Counted from the stretch's first letter, positions 32,517 through 41,439 are shown. The stretch is DNA of 64,000 bases from DATFVA01 sp963745945 (GCA_963745945.1 CAVUZG010000004.1:496001-560000); one strand, 5' to 3'. The notes: a model not told the origin generated them from the sequence alone. Numbers and translations: made by a program.

Positions 32517-33938
32517 TTGTTTAAACTTATCAGGATCTACAAATTGAAAACTTTAGCAAATTTTCTTACAGTGATCTGTATTTGTACTTCAATAAACAAT
32601 TCATTTGCACAGAATAATTTTGCTGATAATGAATTATCCCAATATAAAGAGACCGCAAAAAAAATTGTGGCAAGTTGTTTAGAAAACAGGAAAGCATATT
32701 CTATGCTCAAAGAGCTATGTAATATTGGACCCAGGTTAAGCGGATCTGAAAATTCAATAAAAGCAATTTTCTGGGCTGAAAATAAAATGAAAGAACTGGG
32801 ATTCGATAGTATCAGGCTTCAGCCAGTTATGGTACCGCATTGGGAGAGAGGAAATCTTGAACATTTAAGTATTGCAAATGGAAAGTATGTAGGGAGGAAA
32901 ATAAATATATGTGCACTTGGCGGCAGTATAGGAACTGAGAAAGATGGAATAACAGCGAAGGTTATTGAAGTAAAAAATCTTAATGAAATTGATTCTCTAA
33001 ATAACAAAGTGAAAGGTAAAATAGTTTTTATCAATGAGCCAATGGATGAAACACTTATCAATACTTTCCGCGCATATGGAAAAGCAGTTCAAAAAAGAGT
33101 TTTCGGGGCAGTTAAAGCTGCAAAGTATGGAGCAGTTGCTGTAATAATAAGATCAATTACTACAAAATTTGATAATGTACCGCATACAGGAGTAATGTAT
33201 TACAACGATACTATTCCGAAAATACCGGGAGTAGCAGCAGGTTATATAGATTCCGATTTCCTTAGCAATGCATTAAAAGAAAATCCTGATCTCAAAATGA
33301 ATCTGAAACTGAATTGCAAAACTTTACCTGATGCTCAATCTTATAATGTAATCGGTGAAATTAAGGGATCGGAATTTCCCGGAGAAATAATTGATGTCGG
33401 AGGTCATATCGACTGCTGGGATAAAGGCGTTGGCGCGCAGGATGATGGTGCCGGATGTGTTCAATCAATAGAAGTGCTGGAATTATTGAAACGACTGAAT
33501 TTAAATCCAAAACGAACAATACGCTGCGTTCTTTTTATAAATGAAGAAAATGGTTCACGGGGAGCAATAGCTTACGGACATTTTGTCGACTCTGTCAGTG
33601 AAAATCATATCGCTGCAATAGAATCCGATGCAGGCGGATTTACGCCCCGAGGTTTTACAATTGATGCTGATTCTTCTGTTATTGCAAAAATTAAAAGCTG
33701 GCTGCCCGTTTTAAAACTATGCAGTATAGATGAGGTTGAAAAAGGAGGAAGTGGTGCTGATATTAATGATATTAAACATACAAAAGCTTTAATCGGATAT
33801 CATCCGGATACTCAGAGGTATTTTGATTTTCATCATTCGGATAATGATGTGATAGATGCCGTAAATCCAAGGGAACTTGAACTGGGTTCGGCTGCCATTG
33901 CAGTGCTCGCATATTTAATTAGTGAGGAGGGATTGTAA
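32517..33938 (+). CDS. Secreted M28 family metallo-aminopeptidase/carboxypeptidase
   Basis: The catalytic zinc residues of M28 are visible: GGHIDCWDKGVGAQDDGAGC (His near residue 297, bridging Asp in the QDD), INEENGSRGA (Glu base and ligand), IESDAGGF (Asp) and a late FDFHHSDND (His). A PA domain-like insert lies between residues 145 and 255. The first start is TTG at 32517, but a TTG at 32544 gives a cleaner signal peptide (MKTLANFLTVICICTSINNSFAQ), so I consider the latter as likely. No T9SS tail is present, so it may be periplasmic. It points away from the deiminase gene across an 81-bp gap. Confidence 0.9.
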   Translation: MFKLIRIYKLKTLANFLTVICICTSINNSFAQNNFADNELSQYKETAKKIVASCLENRKAYSMLKELCNIGPRLSGSENSIKAIFWAENKMKELGFDSIRLQPVMVPHWERGNLEHLSIANGKYVGRKINICALGGSIGTEKDGITAKVIEVKNLNEIDSLNNKVKGKIVFINEPMDETLINTFRAYGKAVQKRVFGAVKAAKYGAVAVIIRSITTKFDNVPHTGVMYYNDTIPKIPGVAAGYIDSDFLSNALKENPDLKMNLKLNCKTLPDAQSYNVIGEIKGSEFPGEIIDVGGHIDCWDKGVGAQDDGAGCVQSIEVLELLKRLNLNPKRTIRCVLFINEENGSRGAIAYGHFVDSVSENHIAAIESDAGGFTPRGFTIDADSSVIAKIKSWLPVLKLCSIDEVEKGGSGADINDIKHTKALIGYHPDTQRYFDFHHSDNDVIDAVNPRELELGSAAIAVLAYLISEEGL

Positions 33939-33960
33939 AAAAATCAGATGCTTTATCTCC

Positions 33961-34028
33961 CGTAGCTCAGTTCTCCAGAACTGAGCAAACATTATTTTAA
34001 TTGCTCAGGACCGGAGTCCTGAGTTACG
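33961..34028. repeat. REP-like paired hairpin element (68 bp)
   Basis: Two strong palindromes sit 17 bases apart: GCTCAGTTCT-CC-AGAACTGAGC (33965-33986, perfect 10-bp arms) and CTCAGGAC-CGGA-GTCCTGAG (34004-34023, perfect 8-bp arms). The outer ends CGTAGCTCAG and CTGAGTTACG are themselves complementary with one mismatch, so the whole unit is a cruciform with ends pointing outward. It fills the gap between two convergent genes. This layout fits a REP/BIME-type element moved by a RAYT (TnpA-REP) transposase, or a bidirectional terminator. No second copy was found in the window. Confidence 0.65.
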
Positions 34029-34030
34029 AT

Positions 34031-34870
34031 TTACAAAAAAAATTCAGCAGCCATCTTACCGCTCTTTACCGCACTTTCAATAGTTGAAGGAAGTCCGGTG
34101 TTTATCCAGTCTCCTGCCAGAAAAAGATTACTAAAATTAGTCTCGACTCCCGGGCGTTTATATAAAATATCATTTGAGGGAATGAATGTAGCTCTCTTCT
34201 CTTTTATAATTCTGTAATCAAGAATATCTTCATCTTCAATAAAACAATATTTGAAGAGTTCATTTTTAACAATTTCAAAGATTTCCTCTTTACTCTTCTC
34301 AATTAATTCATCTGCATCACTTCTTACCAGGGTTAAATGTGTTCCGTGATTAAATATCCAGTGAATATTTGAATCAATTAATCCGTAGAAGGTGTTATCG
34401 AATTTATTTTTCTTCAACCAGATATGAATTGTAAGAATCGTTGAATACTCAAGTCCGGGATCATATTCAGAATATTCATCCTGCAAAATTCTTTTTAATC
34501 CATAATGTGGAATGGCAGAAATAATATACTTGAAATCTTTAATCATCCTTTGATTAGTTCCAATAGCAACGATTCTATCTCCCTCCTTACGAAATTCATT
34601 TACCTGCTCGTTTGTTATTACCTTTCCTCCCCTTGCCTCGATAAAACTTTTTGCACTGTTACAATATGTTTGCGTTAATCCTTTCTTCGGTAGAATTATC
34701 GTTGCAGCTTTATTTCCTCTAAAGAATATTTCCACAAGAATATGTTTAAAAGCCAGCGCTGAAGCTTTTTTTACACTCGTATTTAATGCACCAACTGAAA
34801 GAATCTCCCAGAAAGCTTTTCTTATTTTTTCATTCTGGTTTTCCTGAATAAGCCAATCAAAAACAGTCAT
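34031..34870 (-). CDS. hpnE: C-terminal part of frameshifted HpnE FAD-dependent desaturase (gene 34031-35306)
   Basis: The segment starts TVFDWLIQENQNEKIRKAFW and contains VGALNTSVKKASA, the substrate-domain region of squalene-associated FAD desaturases, and ends with the FAD-binding NLFLAGDWINTGLPSTIESAVKSG motif. Open codons extend upstream to about 34915 (IIKFFLKLPLTSNSDLG), so the visible ATG is internal. Dropping one base of the TTT near 34907 joins it to the N-terminal part, giving about 424 residues, typical of HpnE. HpnE reduces and completes squalene formation after HpnC and HpnD. Confidence 0.85.
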   Translation of the reverse strand: MTVFDWLIQENQNEKIRKAFWEILSVGALNTSVKKASALAFKHILVEIFFRGNKAATIILPKKGLTQTYCNSAKSFIEARGGKVITNEQVNEFRKEGDRIVAIGTNQRMIKDFKYIISAIPHYGLKRILQDEYSEYDPGLEYSTILTIHIWLKKNKFDNTFYGLIDSNIHWIFNHGTHLTLVRSDADELIEKSKEEIFEIVKNELFKYCFIEDEDILDYRIIKEKRATFIPSNDILYKRPGVETNFSNLFLAGDWINTGLPSTIESAVKSGKMAAEFFL

Positions 34871-34916
34871 CTTACCTAAATCAGAATTTGAAGTGAGTGG
34901 AAGTTTTAAGAAAAAT

Positions 34917-35306
34917 TTAATTATTAAATATTCTGTTCTTAAAAGAAATAGCTCTGTAGTTTAACAAGCCAAACAACAGGTTAAAAGGATATAATTTTGA
35001 AGAAACTTCAAGAGGAGCAAGTTTAAAGTGCGGAAGCAGAAAATTTACATTGAGTTTTTCCTGGTGGAATAAGTTATCGTCCGCTCCTATCATTTTAAAG
35101 AAATTAAGAGTATCCTTGTAACAGCCCATCATAATATGCTGACCGTTATCTATAACTGTGTTGGTTAATTTGTCAGTAAATGAATAAGCTCTTCCCCCAA
35201 GCTTTTGAGAGGCTTCTAATAATTCAACTCTTTTACCTTTGCTGGAAAGATGAACCGCGGCTGAGAGTCCGGCAAAACCGCCGCCGATAACAATGTATTC
35301 AGGCAT
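34917..35306 (-). CDS. hpnE: N-terminal part of frameshifted HpnE (FAD-binding domain)
   Basis: Residues 5-35 form the FAD dinucleotide-binding fold IVIGGGFAGLSAAVHLSSKG with the acidic strand end RVELLEASQKLGGRAYS, followed by DNGQHIMMGCY, a block conserved in squalene-associated desaturases. It starts on the last base of hpnD (1-bp overlap), so the cassette is coupled. The frame stops after NRIFNN where a one-base difference occurs. Confidence 0.85.
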   Translation of the reverse strand: MPEYIVIGGGFAGLSAAVHLSSKGKRVELLEASQKLGGRAYSFTDKLTNTVIDNGQHIMMGCYKDTLNFFKMIGADDNLFHQEKLNVNFLLPHFKLAPLEVSSKLYPFNLLFGLLNYRAISFKNRIFNN

Positions 35307-36148
35307 TAGTAAACCAGGTTATACTTTGCCCAGACTCCGACTGAAATTCCCACTTTTTCAAATTTTGAGACTTTAATATTCTTGTTGTAAACGTCATAAT
35401 CTGCTTCAACTATTTTTTGAAGCATTTTATGATAAATATGCTGCATGGCCCGTGCTGCAAACATTGCAGCCTTATCATCTAGATTCAGACTCATAGTAGC
35501 TTTATCAAAATACATCATCGCTCTTTCAATTTCATAACTCATCAGGTCTTTAAAATCTTTATTATAATTTCTTTCAAGTATATCTGTATCAGAGTAATGA
35601 AACCTTGAAAGATCTTCCTGGGGCAGATAAATTCTACCACGTTCAGAATCCTTCTTAATATCTCTTAAAATATTTGTTAACTGAAGTGCAATCCCCAGGT
35701 TCACTGCAAATTCTTTAGTGTGTTGTTTATCTGTATATCCAAAAATTTCAATACAAATAAGTCCTACAGTTGAAGCAACGCGGTAGCAGTAAATCATAAG
35801 ATCCTCAAAAGAATTATATCTTTTCTTCTGAAGATCCATTTCCATCCCTTTGATCAATTCAAAAAATGGATCGAGAGGAATGTTAAATCCTGAAATTGTT
35901 TTTCCAAGTTTATTGAGGAGAGTATAATCTGAATTCCCGCTAATAGCTTTCTCAAGTTCAATTCTCCACTTACGGAGCTTTGCAAATTTCAGTTCGTCCG
36001 GCTCGCTTCCTTCATCAATAATATCGTCTGTTTCCCGGCAGAAAGCATAAACAGTATTCATAGCATCACGCTTCGCTGCAGGCAATAAATTAAAAGCATA
36101 ATAAAAACTGCTTTTACTCTTCTTTGCTATTTCTTTTGCCGGTTCCAT
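35306..36148 (-). CDS. hpnD: Presqualene diphosphate synthase HpnD
   Basis: This 280-residue squalene/phytoene synthase family protein has the first aspartate-rich motif in CRETDDIIDEG and the second in TNILRDIKKDSERGRIYLP, which binds Mg-diphosphate. YCYRVASTVGLICIEIFGY is the conserved middle helix. With HpnC and HpnE it makes squalene from farnesyl diphosphate without squalene synthase. It is placed between hpnC and hpnE with 1-bp overlaps on both sides. HpnC and HpnD are similar, so which is which rests on order and on HpnD's closer match to phytoene synthases. Confidence 0.9.
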   Translation of the reverse strand: MEPAKEIAKKSKSSFYYAFNLLPAAKRDAMNTVYAFCRETDDIIDEGSEPDELKFAKLRKWRIELEKAISGNSDYTLLNKLGKTISGFNIPLDPFFELIKGMEMDLQKKRYNSFEDLMIYCYRVASTVGLICIEIFGYTDKQHTKEFAVNLGIALQLTNILRDIKKDSERGRIYLPQEDLSRFHYSDTDILERNYNKDFKDLMSYEIERAMMYFDKATMSLNLDDKAAMFAARAMQHIYHKMLQKIVEADYDVYNKNIKVSKFEKVGISVGVWAKYNLVY

Positions 36149-36984
36149 TAAATAATTACTTTAAAAAGAAGTTTTAAAAAATCTGCTTTTGTTAGACAGG
36201 GACGAATGAACACATTATTATCATTAGCTCTGATCTTTTTCAAAATTAATTCACCGCCATATATTGTCCATTTTATCTCTAATTTCAGGCGTCCACTAAG
36301 GAATTTAAGTAAATTCCTGCCATCATCAAACAACTTTTGAGTTCGATTAATATTGAACACAATTAACTTCTTAAAATTAAGGTTTATTTTACTTTCCTCA
36401 AATATAATTTCGCTCACTTTGTAGGACTGCATCTCATCCCGCGGCAAATAAATTCGTCCTTTCTTGTAATCAATTTTTACGTCCTGCAGAAAATTAGTTA
36501 TTTGTAATGCCGTGCAAATATTATCCGAATATTTATTAGCCTGTTCTTCTCTAATACCATAGAGCTCAAGTATTAATCTCCCAACCGGATTAGCTGAGTG
36601 ATGGCAGTAATTAAGAAGTTCATCATAACTATCATATCGTTTTTTCAATACATCCTGTTTAAAGGCTTTAAGAAGATTAATGAAATGTTCAGGATTTAAT
36701 TTTCTTTCTTTTATTGTCTGATGCAGGGCCATTTCATAATCAGATTTATACTCACCTGTTATAAGTTTCTCAAAGTTCTTTTCAAATTCATTTAAGTTAT
36801 TTAATCTTTCTTCTTCAGATAAGTTTCCTTCATCTGCAATATCATCTGCTGTGCGTGCAAACCAATAAATAATCGCAACATGTTTTCTTAATCTTTTTGG
36901 AATAAGAAAAGAAATAACCGGAAAATTCTCATAGTGCGTTTTAGCAAACTTTATTGCAGAATTATATGCAGAATCTATATTCAT
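36148..36984 (-). CDS. hpnC: Hydroxysqualene synthase HpnC
   Basis: This 278-residue protein is a second squalene/phytoene synthase homologue, with ARTADDIADEGNLSEEERL (first DDxxD) and TNFLQDVKIDYKKGRIYLP (second). ENFPVISFLIPKRLRKHVA at residues 18-36 is the HpnC-type N-terminus ('ENFpv.s.llp...r.....iYafaR.aDdiaDe'). It converts presqualene diphosphate to hydroxysqualene. It is the first gene of hpnC-hpnD-hpnE. No squalene-hopene cyclase is in the window, so the end product (hopanoid, squalene or C30 carotenoid) is open. Confidence 0.9.
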   Translation of the reverse strand: MNIDSAYNSAIKFAKTHYENFPVISFLIPKRLRKHVAIIYWFARTADDIADEGNLSEEERLNNLNEFEKNFEKLITGEYKSDYEMALHQTIKERKLNPEHFINLLKAFKQDVLKKRYDSYDELLNYCHHSANPVGRLILELYGIREEQANKYSDNICTALQITNFLQDVKIDYKKGRIYLPRDEMQSYKVSEIIFEESKINLNFKKLIVFNINRTQKLFDDGRNLLKFLSGRLKLEIKWTIYGGELILKKIRANDNNVFIRPCLTKADFLKLLFKVII

Positions 36985-36990
36985 TATTTT

Positions 36991-37030
36991 TAAGTGAATC
37001 TAAGTGGTCTTTGTGTCTTAGTGGTGAAAA
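36991..37030. repeat. Possible dispersed-repeat remnant before hpnC
   Basis: CTAAGTGGT and CTTAGTGGT recur 17 bp apart around TCTTTGTGT. Read on the minus strand this resembles the 'CACCACTAAGACACAAAGACC' strings I recall as scattered repeats in many bacterial genomes. It lies 7-46 bp before the hpnC ATG. The remaining roughly 210 bp up to prfC shows no gene I can support. Confidence 0.3.
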
Positions 37031-37241
37031 ATCTTCAGCCTCACATTTTTTCATTAAACTATTTTTACTTAATTTGTACTTGTAATTTCAGAAAATTAAA
37101 TAAATTGTTAAAACACAACAATAAAATATCAAATTCCTTATTCTGCATGAAATTCAGCTGCGCAGAAATTAACTTCTTCTATTAGAAACCTCCAGATCCT
37201 ATAACCTTACTAAATTTTATTAATCAATTTTTTGAAAAGCT

Positions 37242-38861
37242 ATGAGCAATATTAAAGAAATAAATAAAAGACGAACATTTGCAATTATCTCTCATCCTGA
37301 TGCCGGAAAGACAACTCTAACAGAAAAGTTTCTTCTTTATGGAGGGGCTGTCCATCTGGCAGGATCCGTTACTGCAAGAAAAAACCAGAGAAGCTCAACC
37401 TCTGACTGGATGGAACTTGAGAAGAAACGTGGAATATCTATTAGTTCAACTGTTCTTCAATTTGATTATAAAGGATTTAAAATAAACCTGCTTGATACAC
37501 CAGGTCATGAGGATTTTTCGGAGGATACCTACCGTGTTCTTACTGCAGTCGATGCTGTAGTAATGGTTATCGATGCCGCAAAGGGTATTGAGGCACAAAC
37601 AAGAAAATTGTTTGAAGTCTGCCGAAGAAGAGAAATTCCGATATTCACTTTTATGAACAAGCTGGATCGACCCACCCGCGATCCGCTTGAGTTGATTGAT
37701 GAATTAGAAAGCATATTGGGAATAGGAGCTTTCCCGATGAACTATCCACTTGGAACCGGAATAGATTTTCGGGGAGTTTTTGATAGAATCACAAAACAGG
37801 TTCATCTTTTTGAAAGGACTACCGGTGGTTCCTTTAAAGCTCCTGTTGAAGTTTTTGATTTACAGAATCCTCTGTTTAAAGAAAAACTGAGTGAAGAAAA
37901 TTATGCAAAGTTTGTTGAAGAACTTGAAATGCTGGATACAGCCGGAGAAGACTTTAACCGCGAAACTGTACTTGCCGGAAAACTAACACCGGTTTTCTTT
38001 GGAAGTGCAATGAACAATTTTGGTGTTCAGCTTCTACTTGATGGATTTCTGGATTATGCTGTCCCTCCTGCGGCAAGAAAAAGTATGGAGCGTGTTATCG
38101 AACCGGAAGAGGATACTTTTTCAGGATTCATTTTTAAGATACAGGCAAATATGGATCCCAAACATCGTGATAGAATTGCTTTTATGCGGGTCTGTTCAGG
38201 TAAGTTTGAAAGAGATATGCAGGCGTTTCACACTAACAGCGGGAAAAAGATCAGGCTGTCGAATTCACAAAAGCTTTTCGGACAGGAACGGGAAACTGTT
38301 AATGAAGCTTATGCAGGTGATATAGTTGGTTTTGTTGGAAATTCTAACTTCGGAATTGGTGATACAATAACAGATGATCAATCAATTTTATTTAAAGAGA
38401 TTCCACACTTTGCACCGGAACACTTTGTATTTATGCATAATCCCAATCCTTCTGATTATAAGAAATTCCGGGACGGTCTCGATCAGCTTTTACAGGAAGG
38501 GGTAATCCAGGCTTTCTACATTAAAAATGCTGCTCAGAAAATTCCTTTGCTTGGGGCTGTCGGTCCTCTACAGTTTGAAGTTGTACAGTACAGACTAGAA
38601 AGTGAGTACGGGGCAAAATCAAGATTAGAACATACTAATTGGAAAGTTCTGAGATGGTTTACAAACGATGTGACAGATGAAGAAATAGATAAGTTTGTTC
38701 TTCCTGCCGGAGCGGCAATTGCAATTGATAAAGATGATAACAGGTGTGCCCTCTTTACCAGTGACTACTCGATGAATTACTTCAGCAGTAAATATCCTGA
38801 TATTGAACTTGGAGATGTTCCGTTTGAAATAAAATCCGAACAGATGAAACGAACAGGATAA
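37242..38861 (+). CDS. prfC: Peptide chain release factor 3 PrfC
   Basis: This 539-residue translational GTPase has G1 SHPDAGKTTLTEKF (P-loop 18-25), the switch I block TARKNQRSSTSDWMELEKKR, G3 DTPGHEDFSEDTYR and G4 FMNKLDR. SVTARKNQRSSTSDWME and the RF3-specific C-terminal domain (PLLGAVGPLQFEVVQYRLESEYG) separate it from EF-G and LepA. It recycles RF1/RF2 after termination using GTP. It stands alone on the plus strand between hpnC and the desaturase gene. It has the usual length and shows no anomalies. Confidence 0.97.
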   Translation: MSNIKEINKRRTFAIISHPDAGKTTLTEKFLLYGGAVHLAGSVTARKNQRSSTSDWMELEKKRGISISSTVLQFDYKGFKINLLDTPGHEDFSEDTYRVLTAVDAVVMVIDAAKGIEAQTRKLFEVCRRREIPIFTFMNKLDRPTRDPLELIDELESILGIGAFPMNYPLGTGIDFRGVFDRITKQVHLFERTTGGSFKAPVEVFDLQNPLFKEKLSEENYAKFVEELEMLDTAGEDFNRETVLAGKLTPVFFGSAMNNFGVQLLLDGFLDYAVPPAARKSMERVIEPEEDTFSGFIFKIQANMDPKHRDRIAFMRVCSGKFERDMQAFHTNSGKKIRLSNSQKLFGQERETVNEAYAGDIVGFVGNSNFGIGDTITDDQSILFKEIPHFAPEHFVFMHNPNPSDYKKFRDGLDQLLQEGVIQAFYIKNAAQKIPLLGAVGPLQFEVVQYRLESEYGAKSRLEHTNWKVLRWFTNDVTDEEIDKFVLPAGAAIAIDKDDNRCALFTSDYSMNYFSSKYPDIELGDVPFEIKSEQMKRTG

Positions 38862-38867
38862 TTTTTC

Positions 38868-39815
38868 TTAATTACTTTTTCTTAACATCCTGCTATACAG
38901 AGATAATCCCGGATCTGTAAGAAATGTTAACCACAATTTCACCCACGATTTATGATAAACAAGATTCTCGTAAAACTCCGGGGCTGTAGCTTTTAAATCG
39001 GGCAATTTATTCCATGGAACCGAAGGAAAATCATGATGTTCGTTATGATAACCAACATTAAGCGCCGGAATATTTAAAGGACCATAGTAACTGTAAGTTT
39101 CCTGCGGCGGTGCAACAAGAAAATGCTCCTGTATCCATCTTGCCCCAAGTGGATGAAACCCTATCGAAAAGAAAAAGGAAAAAACAAAATAAAGAAAAGA
39201 AGTCGGACCCAGGAAAATTATGACAGCGGCATCGAATCCGAATACAACAATCCAGTTAACAAACGTCCAGAAGTTCATAAACTTGATGGCTTTTAACCTT
39301 GGTGTTCTGAAAGCCTGGAAAAATGGAAACATCAATTCCCAGAAAGACTTTCCAAGAAAAGAATTCCCGATAAGTCTTGCTTCCCATTTACTTGCAAGGT
39401 CTGCATCCATATAATAATCGCCCTGGTGTGAGTGGTGTTTCATATGATAACTTCTGAATGAAACAGAACTTGGGAGTACATTCGGAATATCAGCAATAAT
39501 TCCGGCAATGTAATTCATATTTCGGTTTTTAAAAATAAGATTATGTGCAGCTTCGTGAATCAATACAAAGCATGCATGATTTGCAAAAGCACCCACAAGA
39601 AAAGCTACAATGATTGAGAGCCACCACACCTGATCTTTTATGAAATAACCGATGGCAATCTGTAATCCAACAACAAATAATATTATTATAAAGCTGACAG
39701 AATATCTGCCAATAAATTCTCTTACCTCGGGATGAGCTTTTAATATGGCTTTGGTTCTCTCTCTATGAGGCTCGGGATCATTGGAATATCTGAAATCCAG
39801 TTCGATTTTATTCAT
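38868..39815 (-). CDS. Membrane fatty-acid desaturase resembling dihydroceramide Delta4-desaturase (DES1)
   Basis: This 315-residue protein has the three histidine boxes of membrane di-iron desaturases: HEAAH (87-91), HMKHH (124-128) and HNEHH (257-261), with four or so membrane spans. The third box lies in NVGYHNEHHDFPSVPW, which matches the block of eukaryotic sphingolipid Delta4-desaturases, and the N-terminus (DFRYSNDPEPHRERTKAILK, then AHPEV) resembles their Lipid_DES leader. It would therefore act on dihydroceramide or a similar sphingoid lipid rather than a simple fatty acid. Bacterial sphingolipids are known in Bacteroidota, but no spt or ceramide-synthase gene is in the window. Acyl-lipid desaturation remains possible. 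Confidence 0.82.
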   Translation of the reverse strand: MNKIELDFRYSNDPEPHRERTKAILKAHPEVREFIGRYSVSFIIILFVVGLQIAIGYFIKDQVWWLSIIVAFLVGAFANHACFVLIHEAAHNLIFKNRNMNYIAGIIADIPNVLPSSVSFRSYHMKHHSHQGDYYMDADLASKWEARLIGNSFLGKSFWELMFPFFQAFRTPRLKAIKFMNFWTFVNWIVVFGFDAAVIIFLGPTSFLYFVFSFFFSIGFHPLGARWIQEHFLVAPPQETYSYYGPLNIPALNVGYHNEHHDFPSVPWNKLPDLKATAPEFYENLVYHKSWVKLWLTFLTDPGLSLYSRMLRKSN

Positions 39816-39887
39816 TTAATAAGTGCCTTTTAACTTTGTTCTAAAATATAGAATAATATTTTAAATAAAATACTTATTAAAATATCT

Positions 39888-40613
39888 TTACTGTCTTATT
39901 AGTGTCAGAGAATCATTCAGATTTCCATAAGTATTGTTAACCACTCCAAATATTCTGCCCTGAATGCTATTATTAGTAATCATTTTCCCGACAAAATTGA
40001 ATTCTTTATTGTTACTCTCTTTCATCGTAAAACTTATATCGGGATATGAAAGGATTCCTCCTATAGTGTCTGCCATCATATAATCAGTTATCTCTCCGAA
40101 AGAAATATACCTCAAATGAAATGTACCGTTTCCGATAAATGAATTATTAATAAAGCTCAATAATTCCAGGTCAATCTCTAACCCGGAATCTTCAGTAAGA
40201 TTTGAATAAAACCAGTGCCCGTCAATTTTCGGAGCTATTTCAAAATAAGTTTTATTTATATCAAAGACTTCAGGGTGAATCACTGATTCAATTTTTAACT
40301 GATATTTTTTCGAAGGGGCAATTGAGCTGGGTATCTGAAAAATATATTCTCCTGAATTTGGGATATTATTAACCGTAAAAACTGATTGATCATCTTTTAT
40401 CAATTCAATCCTGAGTCCTTCATTTAAATTATTCGTTTCCCAATGAACATTTACTGATTCATCAACAGAAAATCTTTCGCCGCCTTTCGGATTTAAAATA
40501 GTAATTGACTCGACAGAAGAAAAATCAGTTGATGATGTTAAATCTCTCTCGCAGTTAAAGGAAACAATAGAAATAAATATTATTAAAATTATTAATTTGA
40601 AAATATTAAACAT
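39888..40613 (-). CDS. Putative lipoprotein with Kre9/KNH-like (Ser-Thr-rich anchored) domain
   Basis: This 241-residue protein has a lipoprotein signal (MFNIFKLIILIIFISIVSFNC, lipobox SFNC). Residues 35-120 show ITILNPKGGERFSVDESVNV then HWETNNLNEGLRIELIKDD and a PSSIAPSKKYQLKIES strand, as in the PF10342 family of surface Ig-like domains. The remaining 110 residues (ELLSFINNSFIGNGTFHLRY) are beta-rich and unrecognised. It sits 4 bp after the membrane protein gene upstream, so the two are probably co-transcribed. The function is unknown. Confidence 0.65.
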   Translation of the reverse strand: MFNIFKLIILIIFISIVSFNCERDLTSSTDFSSVESITILNPKGGERFSVDESVNVHWETNNLNEGLRIELIKDDQSVFTVNNIPNSGEYIFQIPSSIAPSKKYQLKIESVIHPEVFDINKTYFEIAPKIDGHWFYSNLTEDSGLEIDLELLSFINNSFIGNGTFHLRYISFGEITDYMMADTIGGILSYPDISFTMKESNNKEFNFVGKMITNNSIQGRIFGVVNNTYGNLNDSLTLIRQ

Positions 40614-40617
40614 ATTT

Positions 40618-41439
40618 TTAATTGGATTGAAATTGTTTTATTCTTCTCAGAAAAAGAAATAAAAATATACAGCTAATAATTGCAAGTACACCGAATATCC
40701 AGACAAGTGATAAATTTTCACTCACATTTCTTACTTTAAGCAAAACAGCCATTGAAATTAAAGAAAGTGATAACATAATAGTAAATACGAGAAGTATCGG
40801 AGCCAAGATAAAACCGGTTTTCTTTCTTTTAATTAATAGAACGGATGTGATAATTAAACCGGGGAGCATAAATGATATGTCCATTACATGCACAGGGTTT
40901 GTAAGTAAACTATAATTGCTCACTGACTCTGGAACAGAATTGTTGAATATTGCGGGTAAAATATCACTAAACCACAACCCATAAAACATCAGTGCTATAA
41001 TAATAAGTAATGAAGCGATTGATTTTAATGGCAAACGATTTTCAAACCAGCTCTTAATATCAAATCTGTATAATTCTGTAATAAGAAGTACAAATAAATA
41101 AAATGATGACCCCAAAGTGAAACAATAGAAAACAAACATATAATTGAAATGAACACCGAAACTATAAATAAAGTATGAATACAATATATAAAAAACAGTT
41201 CCTCCGAAAATGAAAGCTGCTTTTTTATTATTCCTTAAAACAAGGATCAATAAAATAATCAGGAATGGTACTACAATAAATAAATCAAATATATCCTGCC
41301 CGATTCCCTGAACCGCAATAGATAAATTATCGCGGCTATAAGTTTCTGGCACGAAGACTCCGAAAAATGAAGCCACTGCTAAAAAAATAGTTAACAAAAT
41401 TGAAAGGTAAGCGATAGCTTTAGAATTCTGAAAATTCAT
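40618..41439 (-). CDS. Multi-spanning membrane protein of unknown function
   Basis: This 273-residue protein has about eight hydrophobic spans and almost no soluble domain. Short polar loops include SWFENRLPLKS, VPETYSRDNLSIAVQG and a C-terminal LRRIKQFQSN. No transporter or enzyme motif is recognised. It lies 4 bp upstream of the lipoprotein gene in the same direction and 146 bp downstream of a beta-barrel gene. It shows normal codon use for the window and no sign of truncation. Confidence 0.6.
   Translation of the reverse strand: MNFQNSKAIAYLSILLTIFLAVASFFGVFVPETYSRDNLSIAVQGIGQDIFDLFIVVPFLIILLILVLRNNKKAAFIFGGTVFYILYSYFIYSFGVHFNYMFVFYCFTLGSSFYLFVLLITELYRFDIKSWFENRLPLKSIASLLIIIALMFYGLWFSDILPAIFNNSVPESVSNYSLLTNPVHVMDISFMLPGLIITSVLLIKRKKTGFILAPILLVFTIMLSLSLISMAVLLKVRNVSENLSLVWIFGVLAIISCIFLFLFLRRIKQFQSN

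Noticed and set aside
36994..37185. Open frame of 63 codons on the plus strand between hpnC and prfC
   Set aside because: Composition is leucine/phenylalanine/asparagine-rich as expected of translated AT-rich non-coding DNA, with no motif and no ribosome site.
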